From Aristolochia californica (Eukaryota > Streptophyta > Magnoliopsida > Piperales > Aristolochiaceae): a stretch of DNA of 64,000 nucleotides. Where the stretch lies: positions 13,883,237-13,947,236 of the forward strand of contig JARWKL010000009.1 in the NCBI GenBank assembly GCA_029961685.1, in the 5' to 3' direction. The notes below the pieces were generated by a model. That model searched no databases. It was not told the origin of the DNA and saw only the letters and a program-made list of their open reading frames with translations. Shown piece by piece: positions 15,420 to 28,762 of the stretch (position 1 is the first letter of the stretch; each line of letters opens with the position of its first letter). The position numbers and the translations under genes were made by a program.

Positions 15420-18108
15420 TCCCTCGCCTCCCCTTTTCTCGACGATTGCAAAACCTGATATATAAAAATGAAAAAGAGGTTCAAATCCCTAAAAATTAAA
15501 GAAACTTTTTGGAAATATCTCTCTCCATATTTGAGCATTGTGCATTTCCATTTTAGATGTGTACATTTTTCTTAAATCAAAACATGTGTTTTCACTTTTT
15601 CCTTCGTCTCGTAGACAAAAAAGAGAATAGATGACAACGAAATGAAAATTTTAGACTTTGTGTATGCAGAAAAATTAAAGCAATAAAAAACGCAAGTAAA
15701 GAAAATTTATTCACACACCACAAATGAACACAAATATTTTGTCATCCAAGTTTGGGAAATTCCACTAGATCAAACGTCAATAGATTGGAATTTGATAAGA
15801 AAGAGATTTTTCTACACATGCTTTAAAAACTGGATATGCATGCTTGGAACATGTTCGAGATGCAAATGACCTATGGATCCAAACCTTTTAAAAAGAATAA
15901 CAAACTGCTAATTGAATTCTCAAGTGAATGTGCGGTGGGATATTTAACCGACTCAAACAAGCCATTATTTTGCCCATTTACAAAAAGCTGACCTAACGAT
16001 CATTGATGATTGTAAACTGATTTATCATGCGCAACGGGCCATATTTTTGTAAGGAATGACTTTTGGGTTGGGATTCATCACTCAGTTAAAATTCCCTCAC
16101 CTCCCCTTTTCCCGACGATTGCAAAACCAGATATATAAAAACTAAAAAGTGGTTTAAATCCCTAAAAATTAGAGAAAATTTTTGGAAATATCTCTCTCTA
16201 TAATTTTCCGTTGTGTGTTTCCATTTTAGATGTATACTTTTTTGTTTAATCAAAACCTGAGTTTTCACTTTTCCCTTCATCTCGTAGACAAAACAGAGAA
16301 TAGGTGACAACGAAATGAAAATTTTAGAGTTTGTGTATGGAGAAAATTTTAAGAAGTAAAAAACGTATGTAAAGAAAATTTATTCACACACCACAATTAA
16401 CATAAAAGTTTTGTCATCCAAGTTTGGAAAATTCCACTAGTTCTACAACCTCAATAGATTGGAATTTGATAAGAAAGAGATTTTTCTACACATACTTTTA
16501 AAAAATGGATGTGCATGCTTGGAACATGTTAAAGATGCAAATGACGTATGGATACAAACCTTTTAAAAAGAATAACAAACAGCTCATTGAATTCTCAAGT
16601 GAACGTGCGGTGGGATATTTAACCGAGTCGAACAAGCCATTATTTTGCCCATTTACAAAAATTTGACCTAACGATCATTGATGATTGTAAACTGATTTAT
16701 CATGCGTAACGGGCCATTTTTTTGTAAGGAATGACTTTTGGGTTGGTATTCAACACTCAGTTAAAATTCCCTCGCCCCCCCTTTTCTCGACGATTGCAAA
16801 ACCTGATATATAAAAATGAAAAAGAGGTTCAAATCCCTAAAAATTAAAGAAACTTTTTGGAAATATCTCTCTCCATATTTGAGCATTGTGCATTTCCATT
16901 TTAGATGTGTACATTTTTCTTAAATCAAAACTTGAGTTTTCACTTTTTCCTTCATCTCGTAGACAAGAAAGAGAATAGATGACAACGAAATGAAAATTTT
17001 AGACTTTGTGTATGCAAAAAAATTAAAGCAATAACAAACGCAAGTAAAGAAAATTTATTCACACACCACAAATGAACACAAATATTTTGTCATCCAAGTT
17101 TGGGAAATTCCACTAGTTCAAACGTCAATAGATTGGAATTTGATAAGAAAGAGATTTTTCTACACAAGCTTTAAAAAATGGATATGCATGCTTGGAACAT
17201 GTTCGAGATGCAAATGACCTATGGATCCAAAACTTTTAAAAAGAATAACAAACCGCTAGTTGAATTCTCAAGTGAATGTGCGGCGGGATATTTAACCGAG
17301 TCAAACAAGCCATTATTTTGCCCATTTACAAAAAGCTGACCTAACGATCATTGATGATTGTAAACTGATTTATCATGCGCAACGGGCCATATTTTTGTAA
17401 GGAATGACTTTTGGGTTGGGATTCATCACTCAGTTAAAATTCCCTCACCTCCCGTTTTCCCGACGATTGCAAAACCTGATATATAAAAACTAAAAAGTGG
17501 TTTAAATCCCTAAAAATTACAGAAAATTTTTGGAAATATCTCTCTCTATAATTTTCCATTGTGTGTTTCCATTTTAGATGTATACTTTTTTGTTTAATTA
17601 AAACCTGAGTTTTAACTTTTCCCTTCATCTCGTAGACAAAACAGAGAATAGGTGACAACGAAATGAAAATTTTAGAGTTTGTGTATAGAGAAAATTTTAA
17701 GAAATAAAAAACGTATGTAAAGAAAATTTATTCACACACCACAATTAACATAAAAGTTTTGTCATCCAAGTTTGGGAAATTCCACTAGTTCTACAACCTC
17801 AATAGATTGGAATTTGATAAGAAAGAGATTTTTCTACACATGCTTTTAAAAAATGGATGTGCATGCTTGGAACATGTTAAAGATGCAAATGACGTATGGA
17901 TACAAACCTTTTAAAAAGAATAACAAAAAGCTCATTGAATTCTCAAGTGAACGTGCGGTGGGATATTTAACCGAGTCGAACAAGCCATTATTTTGCCCAT
18001 TTACAAAAAGTTGACCTAACGATCATTGATGATTGTAAACTGATTTATCATGCGTAACGGGCCATTTTTTTGTAAGGAATGAATTTTGGGTTGGTATTCA
18101 ACACTCAG
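15420..18108 (+). repeat. Recent tandem duplication of a 1348-bp A-B' dimer
   Basis: The segment from about 15,420 to 16,767 is repeated from about 16,768 to 18,108 at a shift of 1348 bp with few differences. Phase points pair as 15556 with 16904 (A) and 16229 with 17577 (B'). Shared private markers include 'gaggttcaaatcc', 'aaattaaagaaac', 'aagtggtttaaatcc', 'ttttttgtttaat' and 'aacctgag'. Outside these limits the similarity falls to the background level between A and B monomers, so this is a discrete amplification event. Confidence 0.85.
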
Positions 18109-19954
18109 TTAAAATTCCCTCACCTCCCCTTTTCCCGACGATTGCAAAACCTGATATATAAAAATTAAAAAGAGGTTTAAATCCCTAAAAATTACAAAAA
18201 CATTTTGGAAATAACTCTCTCTATAATTTTCCATTGTGCGTTTCCTTTTTAGATATATACTTTTTTCTTAAATCAAAACATGAGTTTTCACTATCCCCTT
18301 CATCTCGTAAGCAAAACAGAGAATTGTTGACAACGAAATGAAAATTTTAGAGTTTGTGTATGGAAAAAATTTAAAGCAATAAAAAACGTAAGTAAAGAAA
18401 ACTTATTCACACACCACAAATGAACACAAAAGTTTTGTCATCCAAGTTTGGGAAATTCCACTAGCACAACAACCCCAATAGCTCGGAATTTGATAAGAAA
18501 GAGATATTTCTACACATGCTTTAAAAAATGGATATGCATGCTTGAAATAAGTTAAAGATGCAAATGACCTATAGATCCAAACCTTTTAAAGAGAATAAAA
18601 AGTTGTTCATTAAATTATCAAGTGAACGTGCGGTGGGATATTTAACCGAGTCAAACAAGCCATTATTTTGCCCATTTACAAAAAGCTGGCCTAACGATCA
18701 TTGATGATTGTAAACTGATTTATCATGCGTAACAGGCCATATTTTTGTAACGAATGAATTTTTGGTTGGGATTCAACACTCAGTTAAAATTCCCTCGCCT
18801 CCCCTTTTTTTGACGATTGCAAAACCTGATATATAAAAATTAAAAAGAGGTTTAAATCCCTAAAAATTAGAGAAACTTTTTGTAAATATCTCTCTCCATA
18901 TTTGAGTATTGTGCATTTCCATTTTAGATGTGTACATTTTTCTTAAATCAAAACTTGATTTTTCACCTTTTCCTTCATCTCGTAGACAAAAAAGAGAGTA
19001 GATGACAACGAAATGAAAATTTTAGACTTTGTGTATGGAGAAAAATTAAAGCAATAACAAACGCAAGTAAAGAAAATTTATTCACACACCACAAATGAAC
19101 ACAAAAGTTTTGTCATCCAAGTTTGGAAATTCCAGTAGTTCAACAACCTCAATAGATTGGAATTTTATAAGAAAGAGATTTTTCTACACATGCTTTAAAA
19201 AATGGATATGCATGCTTGGAACATGTTAGAGATGCAAATGACCTACGGATCCAAACCTTTTAAAAAGAATAACGAACTGCTCATTGAATTATCAAGTGAA
19301 CGTGCGGTGGGATATTTAACCAAGTCAAACAAGCCATTATTTTGCCCATTTACCAAAAGTTGACCTAACGATCATTGATGATTGTAAAATGATTTACCAT
19401 GCGTAACGGGCCATATTTTTGTAAGGAATGACTTTTAGGGTGGGATTCATCACTCAGTTAAAATTCCCTCGCCTCCCCTTTTCCCGACGATTGCAAAACC
19501 TAATATAGAAAAACTAAAAAGTGGTTTAAATCCCTAAAAATTACATAAACTTTTCTGAAATATCTCTCTCTATAATTTTCCATTGTGTTTTTCCATTTTA
19601 GATGTATACTTTTTTGTTTAATCATAACATGAGTTTTCACTTTTCCCTTCATCTCGTAGACAAAACAGAGAATTGGTGACAACGAAATGAAAATTTTAGA
19701 GTTTGTGTATGGAAAAAATTTTAAGCAATAAAAAACGTATGTAAACAAAATTTATTCACACACCATATATGAACACAAAAGTTTTGTCATTCAAGTTTGG
19801 GAAATTCCACTAGAACAACAACCCCAATAGCTTGGAATTTGATAAGAAAGAGATATTTCTACACATGCTTTATAAAATGGATATGTATGCTTGAAACATG
19901 TTAAATATGCAAATGACCTATGGATCCAAACCTTTCAATGAGAATAAAAAGTTG

Positions 19955-21040
19955 CTCATTAAAATATCAAGTGAACGTGCGGTGGGATATTTAATCGAGT
20001 CAAACAAGCCATTATTTTGCCCATTTACAAAAAGCTGACCTAACGATCATTGATGATTGTAAAATGAGTTATCATGCGTAACGGGCCATATTTTTGTAAC
20101 GAATGACTTTTTGGTTGGGATTCAACACTCAGTTAAAATTCCCTTGCCTCCCCTTTCCTCGACGATTGCAAAACCTGATATATAAAAACTAAAAAGAGGT
20201 TTAAATCCATAAAAAATACATATACTTTTTGGAAATATCTCTCTCCATATTTGAGCATTGTGCATTTCCATTTTAGATGTGTACATTTTTCTTAAATCAA
20301 AACTTGAGTTTTCACTTTTTCCTTCATCTCGTAGACAAAAAAGAGAATAGATGACAACGAAATGAAAATTTTAGACTTTGTGTATGGAGAAAATTTATAG
20401 CAATAACGAACGTATGTAAAGAAAATTTATTCAAACACCACAAATGAACAAAAAAGTTTTGTCATCCAAGTTTGGGAAATTCCACTGATTCAACAACCTC
20501 AATAGATTGGAATTTGATAAGAAAGAGATTTTTCTACACATGCTTTTAAAAAATGGATGTGCATGCTTGGAACATTTTAAAGATGCAAATGACCTTTGGA
20601 TCCAAACCTTTTATAAAGAATAACAAACCGCTCATTGAAATCTCAAGTGAACGTGCGGTGGGATATTTAATCGAGTCGAACAAGCCATTATTTTGCCCAT
20701 TTACAAAAAGTTGACCTAACGATCATTGATGATAGTAAAATGATTTATCATGCGTAACGGGCCATTTTTTTGTAAGGAATGACTTTTGGGTTGGGATTCA
20801 ACACTCAGTTAAAATTCCCTCACCTTCCCTTTTCCCGACGATTGCAATACCTGATATATAAAAACTAAAAAGATGTTTAAATCCCTAAAAATTATAAAAC
20901 ATTTTTGGAAATATCTCTCTCTATAATTTTCCATTGTGCGTTTCCATTTTAGATATATACTTTTTTCATAAATCAAAACATGAGTTTTCACTTTTTCCTT
21001 CATCTCGTAGACAAAACAGAGCATAGGTGACAACGAATGA
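19955..21040 (+). repeat. Left copy of a 2025-bp-spaced trimer duplication
   Basis: This ~1.09-kb stretch is almost identical to 21,980-23,065. Shared private markers are 'ttaatcgagtc', 'ccataaaaaatacatatac', 'aataacgaacgtatg', 'ccactgattcaac', 'cgagtcgaacaagc', 'caatacctgat' and 'aacagagcatagg'. Similarity drops on both sides, so one three-monomer amplification step is inferred. Confidence 0.87.
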
Positions 21041-21979
21041 AAATTTTAGAGTTTGTGTATGGAAAAAATTTAAAGCAATAAAAAACGTGAGTAAAGAAAA
21101 TTTATACACACACCACAAATGAACACAAAAGTTTTGCCATCCAAGTTTGGGAAATTCCACTAGCACAACAACCCCAATAGCTCGAAATTTGATAAGAAAG
21201 AGATATTTCTACACATGCTTAAAAAAATCGATATGCATGCTTGTAACATGGAAAAGATGCAAATGACCTACGAATCAAAACCTTTTAAAGTGAATAAAAT
21301 GTTGCTTATTAAATTATCAAGTGAACGTGCGGTGGGATATTTAACCGAGTCAAACAAGCCATTATTTTGCCCATTTACAAAAAGCTGACCTAACGATCAT
21401 TGATGATTGTAAAGTGATTTATCATGCGTAACGGGCCATATTTTTGTAACGAATGACTTTTGGGTTGGGATTCAACACTTAGTTAAAATTCCCTCGCCTC
21501 CCCTTTACCCGACGAATGCAAAACCTGATATATAAAAACTAAAAAGAGGTTTATATCCCTAAAAATTATAGAAACTTTTTGGAAATATCTCTCTCTATAA
21601 TTTTCCATTGTGCGTTTCCTTTTAAGATGTATACTTTTTTCTTAAATCAAAACATGTGTTTTCACTTTTTCCTTCATCTCGTAGACAAAACAGAGAATAG
21701 GTGACAACGAAATGAAAATTTTAGAGTTTGGGTATGGAAAAAATTTTAAGCAATAAAAAACGTAAGTAAAGAAAATTTATTCTCACACCACAAATGAACA
21801 CAAAAGTTTTGTCATCCAAGTTTGGGAAATTCCACTAGAACAACAACCCCAATAGCTTGGAATTTAATAAGAAAGAGATATTTCTACACATGCTTTAAAA
21901 AATGGATATGCATGCTTGAAACATGTTAAAGATGCAAATGACCTATGGATCCAAACCTTTTAAAGAGAATAAAAAGTTA

Positions 21980-23065
21980 TTCATTAAAATATCAAGTGAA
22001 CGTGCGGTGGGATATTTAATCGAGTCAAACAAGCCATTATTTTGCCCATTTACAAAAACCTGACCTAACGATCATTGATGATTGTAAAATGATTTATCAT
22101 GCGTAACGGGCCATATTTTTTTAACGAATGACTTTTTGGTTGGGATTCAACACTCAGTTAAAATTCCCTTGCCTCCCCTTTTCTCGACGATTGCAAAACC
22201 TGATGTATAAAAACTAAAAAGAGGTTTAAATCCATAAAAAATACATATACTTTTTGGAAATATCTCTCTCCATATTTGAGCATTGTGCATTTCCATTTTA
22301 GATGTGTACATTTTTCTTAAATCAAAACTTGAGTTTTCACTTTTTCCTTCATCTCGTAGACAAAAAAGAAAATAGATGACAACGAAATGAAAATTTTAGA
22401 CTTTGTGTATGGAGAAAATTTATGGCAATAACGAACGTATGTAAAGAAAATTTATTCAAACACCACAAATGAACAAAAAAGTTTTGTCATCCAAGTTTGG
22501 GAAATTCCACTGATTCAACAACCTCAATAGATTGGAATTTGATAAGAAAGAGATTTTTCTACACTTGCTTTTAAAAAATGGATGTGCATGCTTGGAACAT
22601 TTTAAAGATGCAAATGACCTATGGATCCAAACCTTTTATAAAGAATAACAAACCGCTCATTGAAATCTCAAGTGAACGTGCGGTGGGATATTTAATCGAG
22701 TCGAACAAGCCATTATTTTGCCCATTTACAAAAAGTTGACCTAACGATCATTGATGATAGTAAAATAATTTATCATGCGTAACGGGCCATTTTTTTGTAA
22801 GGAATGACTTTTGGGTTGGGATTCAACACTCAGTTAAAATTCCCTCACCTTCCCTTTTCCCGACGATTGCAATACCTGATATATAAAAACTAAAAAGATG
22901 TTTAAATCCCTAAAAATTATAAAACATTTTTGGAAATATCTCTCTCTATAATTTTCCATTGTGCGTTTCCATTTTAGATATATACTTTTTTCATAAATCA
23001 AAACATGAGTTTTCACTTTTTCCTTCATCTCGTAGACAAAACAGAGCATAGGTGACAACGAAATG
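21980..23065 (+). repeat. Right copy of the 2025-bp-spaced trimer duplication
   Basis: This is the partner of 19,955-21,040 and carries the same private markers in the same order. It differs by a handful of bases, for example 'gatgtataaaaac' instead of 'gatatataaaaac' in the TATA-like motif near 22,203. The right end lies just after 'gagcataggtgac'; beyond that the two loci diverge. Confidence 0.87.
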
Positions 23066-24882
23066 AAAATTTTTGAGTTTGTGTATGTAAAAAATTTAAA
23101 GAAAAAAAAAACGTAAGTAAAGAAAATTTATTCACACGCCACAAATGAACACAGTAGTTTTGTCATCCAAGTTTTGGAAATTCCAGTAGAACAACAACCC
23201 CAATAGCTTGGAATTTGATAAGGAAGAGATTATTCTGCACATGCTTTAAAAAATGGATATGCATGCTTGAAACATGTTAAAGATGCAAATGAGCTATAGA
23301 TCTAAACCTTTTAAAGAGAATAACAAACCGCTCATTTAATTCTCAGGTGAATGTGCGGTGGGATATATAACCGAGTCAAACAAGCCATTATTTTGCCAAT
23401 TTACAAAAAGCTGACCTAACGATCATTGATGATTGTAAACTAGTTTATCATGCGTAACAGGCCATATTTTTGTAACGAATGACTTTTTGGTTGGGATTCA
23501 ACACTCAGTTAAAATTCCCTCACCTCCCCTTTTCCCGACGATTGCAAAACCTGATATATAAAAACTAAAAAGAGGTTTAAATCCCTAAAAATTACAGAAA
23601 CTTTTTGGAAATATCTCTCTCTATAATTTTCCATTGTGCGTTTCCATTTTAGATGTATAGTTTTTTCTTAAATCAAAACATAAGGTTTCACTTTTACCTT
23701 CATCTCGTAGACAAAAAGAGAATAGGTGACAAAGAAATGAAAATTTTTGAGTTTGTGTATGGAAAAAATTTAAAGAAATAAAAAACGTAAGTAAAGAAAA
23801 TTTATTAACACGCCACAAATGAACACAGTAGTTTTGTCATCCAAGTTTTGGAAATTCCAGTAGAACAACAACCCCAATAGCTTGGAATTTGATAAGGAAG
23901 AGATTATTCTGCACATGCTTTAAAAAATGGATATGCATGCTTGACACTTGTTAAAGATGCAAATGAGCTATGGATCCAAACTTTCTAAAGAGAATGATAA
24001 ACCGCTCATTTAATTCTCAAGTAAACGTGCGGTGGGATATTTAACCGAGTGAAACAAGCCATTATTTTGCCCATTTACATAAAGCTGACCTAACGATCAT
24101 TGATAGTTGTAAAGTGATTTATCATGCGTAACGGGCAATATTTTTGTAAGGAATGACATTATGGTTGGGATTGAACACTCAGTTAAAATTCCCTCGCCTC
24201 CCCTTTTCCCGAGCAATGCAAAACCTGATATATAAAAACTAAAAAGAGGTTTAAATCCCTAAAAATTTCACAAATTTTTTGGAAATATCACTCTTTATAA
24301 TTTTCCATTGTGCGTTTCCATTTTAGATGTATACTTTTTTCTTAAATCAAAACATGTGTTTTCACTTTTCCCTTCATCTCGTAGACAAAACAAGGAATAG
24401 GTGACAACGAAATGAAAATTTTGGAGTTTGTGTATGGAAAAAATTTAAAGCAATAAAAAACGTAAGTAAAGAAAATTTATTCACACACCACAAATGAACA
24501 CAAAAGTTTTGTCATCCAAGTTTGGGAAATTCTACTAGAACAACAACCCCAATAGCTCTGAATTTGATAAGAAATAGATATTTCTACACATGCTTTAAAA
24601 AATGGATATGCATGCTTGAAACATGTTAAAGATGCAAATGACCTATGGATCCAAACCTTTTAAAGAGAATAAAAAGTTGCTCATTAAATTATCAAGTGAA
24701 CGTGCGGTGGGATATTTAACCGAGTCAAACAAGCCATTATTTTGCCCATTTATAAAAAGCTGACCTAATGATCATTGATGATTGTAAACTGATTTATCAT
24801 GCGTAACGGGCCATATTTTTGTAACGAATGACTTTTTTTTTGGGATTCAACACTCAGTTAAAATTCCCTCGCCTCCCATTTT

Positions 24883-25118
24883 CTCGACGTTCGCAAAACC
24901 TGATTTATAAAAACTAAAAAGAGGTTTAAATCCATATAAATTACGGAATCTTTTTGGAAATATCTCTCTCTATAATTTTTCATTGTGCATTTCCCCTTTT
25001 CTCGACGATTGCAAAACTTGATATATAAAAATTCAAAAGAGGTTTAAATCCTTAAAAATTAGAGAAACTTTTTGGCAATATCTCTCTCCATATTTGAGCA
25101 TTGTGCATTTCCATTTTA
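24883..25118 (+). repeat. 118-bp tandem duplication at a monomer end
   Basis: The motif 'ctcgacg' and the following ~118 bp to the monomer end occur at 24,883 and again at 25,001, so the monomer starting at 24326 is 793 bp long. The first copy ends 'ctataatttttcattgtgc' (B-preceding type) and the second ends 'ccatatttgagcattgtgc' (A-preceding type). The two copies therefore come from different parents. The join 'gcatttccccttttctcg' brings 'atttcc' next to 'ccttttctcg'. The sequence that follows is the start of the HOR domain. Confidence 0.87.
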
Positions 25119-25629
25119 GATGCGTACGTTTTTCTCAAATCAAAATTTGAGTTTTCTCTTTTACCTTCATCTCGTAGACAAAAAATTAGACTTTGTGTAT
25201 GGAGAAATTTTATAGCAATATAAAACGTAAGTAAAGAAAATCTATTCACACACCACAAACGAACACAAAAGTTTTGTCATCCAAGTTTGGGAAATTCCAC
25301 TAGTTCAACAACCTCAATAGATTGGAATTTGATAAGAAAAAGATATTTCTACACATGCTTTAAAAAATGGATGTGCATGCTTGGAACATGTTACAGATGC
25401 AAATGACCTATGGATCCAAACCTTTTAAAAAGAATAACAAACCGCTCATTGAAGGAATGACTTTTGGGTTGGGATTCAACAATCAGTTAAAATTCCCTCG
25501 CCTCCCCTTTTCCCGACGATTGCAAAACCTGATATTTAAAAACTAGAAAGAGGTTTAAATCCGTAAAAATTACAGAAATTTTTTGGAAATATCTCTCTCT
25601 ATAATTGTCCTATGTGCGTTTCCATTTTA
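25119..25629 (+). repeat. Doubly deleted A2 monomer (511 bp) at the HOR edge
   Basis: This A2-type monomer has 'aacgaacac', 'gatgtgcatgc' and 'gttacagatgc'. It lacks about 27-28 bp near 25,186, where 'gacaaaaaattagac' replaces the stretch containing 'gaatagatgacaacg'. It also lacks about 136 bp near 25,452, where 'cgctcattga' joins 'aggaatgac', removing the conserved 'gtgcggtgggat', the dyad and 'gcgtaacgggcc'. The two losses account for the 511-bp length. Confidence 0.87.
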
Positions 25630-28600
25630 GATGTATACTTTTTTCTTAAATGAAGACATGAGTTTTTACTTTTCCCTTCATCTCGTAGACAAAACAGAGA
25701 ATAGGTGACAACGAAATGAATATTTTAGAGTTTGTGTATGGAAAAAATTTAAAGCAATAAAAAACGTAAGTAAAGAAAATTTATTCTCACACCACAAATG
25801 AACACAAAAGTTTTGTCATCCATGTTGGGGAAATTCCACTAGTACAACGACCCCAATAGCTTGGAATTTGATAAGAAAGAGATATTTCTACACATGCTTT
25901 AAAAAATGGATATGCATGCTTGAAACATGTTAAAGATGCAAATGACCTATGGATCCAAACCTAAAGAGAATAAAAAGTTGCTCATTAAATTATCAAATGA
26001 ACATGCGGTAGGATATTTATCCGAGTGAAACAAGCCATTATTTTGCCCATTTACAAAAAGCTGACCTAACAATCATTGATGATTGTAAACTGATTTATCA
26101 TGCGTAACGAGCCATATTTTTGTAACGAATGACTTTTTTTTGTGATTCAAAACTCAGTTAAAATTCCCTCGCCTCCCCTTTTCTCGACGATTGCAAAACC
26201 TGATATATAAAAATTAAAAAGAGGTTTAAATCCTTAAAAATTACTGAAACTTTTTGGCAATATCTCTCTCTATATTTGAGCATTGTCCATTTCCATTTTA
26301 GATGCGTACATTTTTCTTAAATCGAAACTTGAGTTTTCTCTTTTTCCTTCATTTCGTGGACAAAAAATTGAATAGATGACAACGAAATGAAAATTTTAGA
26401 CTTTGTATATGGAGAAAATTTAAAGCAATAACAAACGTAAGTAAAGAAAATTTATTCACACACCACAATGAACACAAAAGTTTTGTCATCCAAGTTTGGG
26501 AAATTCCACTAGTTCAACAAGCTCAATAGATTGGAATTTGATAAGAAAGAGATTTTTCTAACATTGCATTAAAAAATAGATATGCATGATTGGAACATGT
26601 TAGAGATGCAAATGAGCTATGGATCTAAACCTTTTAAAACGAATAACAAACCGCTCATTGAATTCTCAAGTGAACGTGCAGTGGGATATTTAACCGAGTC
26701 AAACAAGCAATTATTTTGCCCATTTACAAAAAGCTTACCTAATGATCATTGAGGATTGTAAACTGATTTATCATGCGTAACGGGCCATATTTTTTTAAGG
26801 AATGACTTTTGGGTTGGGATTCAACACTCAGTTAAAATTCCCTCACCTCCCCTTTTCCCGACGATTGCAAAACCTAATATGTAAAAACTAAAAAGAGGTT
26901 TAAATCCCTAAAAATTACAGAAATTGGAAATATCTCTCTCTATAATTTTCCATTGTGCGTTTCCATTTTAGATGTATACTCTTTTTTTAAATCAAAACAT
27001 GAGTTTTCACTTTTCCCTTCATCTCGTAGACAAAACAGAGAATAGGTGACAACGAAATGAAAATTTTAGAGTTTGTGTATGGAAAAAATTTAAAGCAATA
27101 AAAAACGTAAGTAAATAAAATTTATTCACACACCACAAATGAACACAAAAGTTTTGTCATCCAAGTTTAGGAAATTCCACTAGAACAACAACCCCAATAG
27201 CTTGGAATTTGATAAGAAAGAGATATTTCTACACATGCTTTCAAAAATGGATATGTATGCTTGAAACATGTTAAAGATGCAAACGGCCTATGGATCCAAA
27301 CTTTTGAAAGGGAATAAAAAGTTGCTCATTAAAATATCAAGTGAACGTGCGGTGGGATATTTAACTGAGTCAAACAAGCCATTATTTTGCCCATTTACAA
27401 AACGCTGACCTAACGATCATTGATGATTGTAAAGTGATTTATCATGCGTAACCGGCCATATTTTTGTAACGAATGACTTTTTGGTTGGGATTCAACACTG
27501 AGTTAAAATTCCCTCGCCTCCCCTTTTCTCGACGATTGCAAAACCTGATATATAAAAACTAAAAATAGGTTTAAATCCCTAAAAATTACAGAAACTTTTT
27601 GGAAATATCTCTCTCCATATTTGAGCATTTTGCATTTCCATTTTAGATGTGTACATTTTTCTTAAATCAAAACTTGAGTTTTCACTTTTTCCTTCATCTC
27701 GTAGACAAAAAAGAGAATCGATGACAACGAAATGAAAAATTTAGACTTTTTGTTTGGAGAAAATTTATAGCAAAATAAAACGTATGTAAAGAAAATTTAT
27801 TCACACACCACAAACGAACACAAAAGTTTTGCCATCCAAGTTTGGGAAATTCCACTAGTTCAACAACCTGAATAGATTGGAATTTGATAAGAAAAAGATA
27901 TTTCTACACATGCTTTAAAAAATGGATGTGCATGCTTGGAACATGTTACAGATGCAAATGACCTATGGATCCAAACTTTTTAAAAAGAATAACAAACCGC
28001 ACATTGAATTCTCAAGTGAACATGCGGTGGGATATTTAACCGAGTCAAACAAGCCATTATTTTGCCCATTTACAAAAAGCTGACCTAATGATCATTGATG
28101 GTTGTAAACTTTTTTATCATGCGTAATGGGCCATATTTTTGTAAGGAATGACTTTTGGGTTGGGATTCAACACTCAGTTAAAATTCCCTCGCCTCCCCTT
28201 TCCCCGACGATTGCAAAACCTGATATTTAAAAACTAAAAAGAGGTTTAAATCCATAAAAATTACAGAAATGTTTTGGAAATATCTGTCTCTATAATTTTC
28301 CTATGTGCGTCTCCATTTTAGATGTATACTTTTTTCTTAAATGAAGACATGAGTTTTCACTTTTTCCTTCATCTCGTAGACAAAACAGAGAATAGGTGAC
28401 AACGAAATGAATATTTTAGAGTTTGTGTATGGAAAAAATTTAAAGCAATAAAAAACGTAAGTAAAGAAAATTTATTCACACACCACAAATGAACACAAAA
28501 GTTTTGTCATCCATGTTGGGGAAATTCCACTAGTACAACGACCCCAATAGCTTGGAATTTGATAAGAAAGAGATATTTCTACACATACTTTAAAAAATGG

Positions 28601-28762
28601 ATATGCATGCTTGAAACATGTTAAATATGCAAATGACCTATGGATCCAAACCTTTTAAAGAGAATGAAAAGTTTCTCATTAAATTATCAAAGGAACGTGC
28701 GGTAGGATATTTAACCGAGTCAAACAAGCCATTATTTCGCCCATTTACAAAAAGCTGACCTA

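Larger units (their letters stand above)
1..15420 (+). repeat. Divergent mixed-class satellite domain (A/B/C monomers)
   Basis: Monomer phase points and classes: partial B from 1; 672 B; 1342 A; 2016 B (enlarged); 2800 B; 3474 B; 4148 C-like; 4822 C; 5496 B; 6173 A; 6846 B; 7518 A; 8193 C; 8864 C (34-bp deletion); 9505 A; 10171 B; 10846 C; 11519 B; 12191 C; 12858 A; 13532 B; 14206 A with C-like 3' part; 14881 B. Order is irregular, with runs of B (2016-4147) and paired C monomers (8193, 8864). Many copies have private substitutions. This part looks less recently homogenised than the 25-49 kb domain. C monomers are told from A by 'aagtaaggaaaa' and 'gagctatgg'. No non-satellite sequence is present. 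Confidence 0.85.
18108..25118 (+). repeat. A/B satellite domain with trimer amplification
   Basis: Phase points: 18252 B; 18927 A; 19601 B' (with 'ttttttgtttaat'); 20276 A; 20952 B; 21626 B; 22301 A; 22977 B; 23652 B; 24326 B (enlarged to 793 bp). The order A-B-B repeats once because of a 2025-bp duplication. The variant 'gatatatac' marks the B monomers at 18252, 20952 and 22977. A patch at 23,050-23,280 is nearly repeated one monomer later, at 23,724-23,953, sharing 'gaacacagtag', 'ggaagagattattctgc' and 'cacgccac'. Nothing other than satellite is seen. Confidence 0.83.

Noticed and set aside
20809..21033. Minus-strand 74-codon frame, identical at 22,834-23,058 and similar at 16,086 and 17,434
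   Set aside because: The identity follows from the 2025-bp trimer and 1348-bp dimer duplications. There is no recognisable protein family, and stops appear at equivalent places in other monomers.
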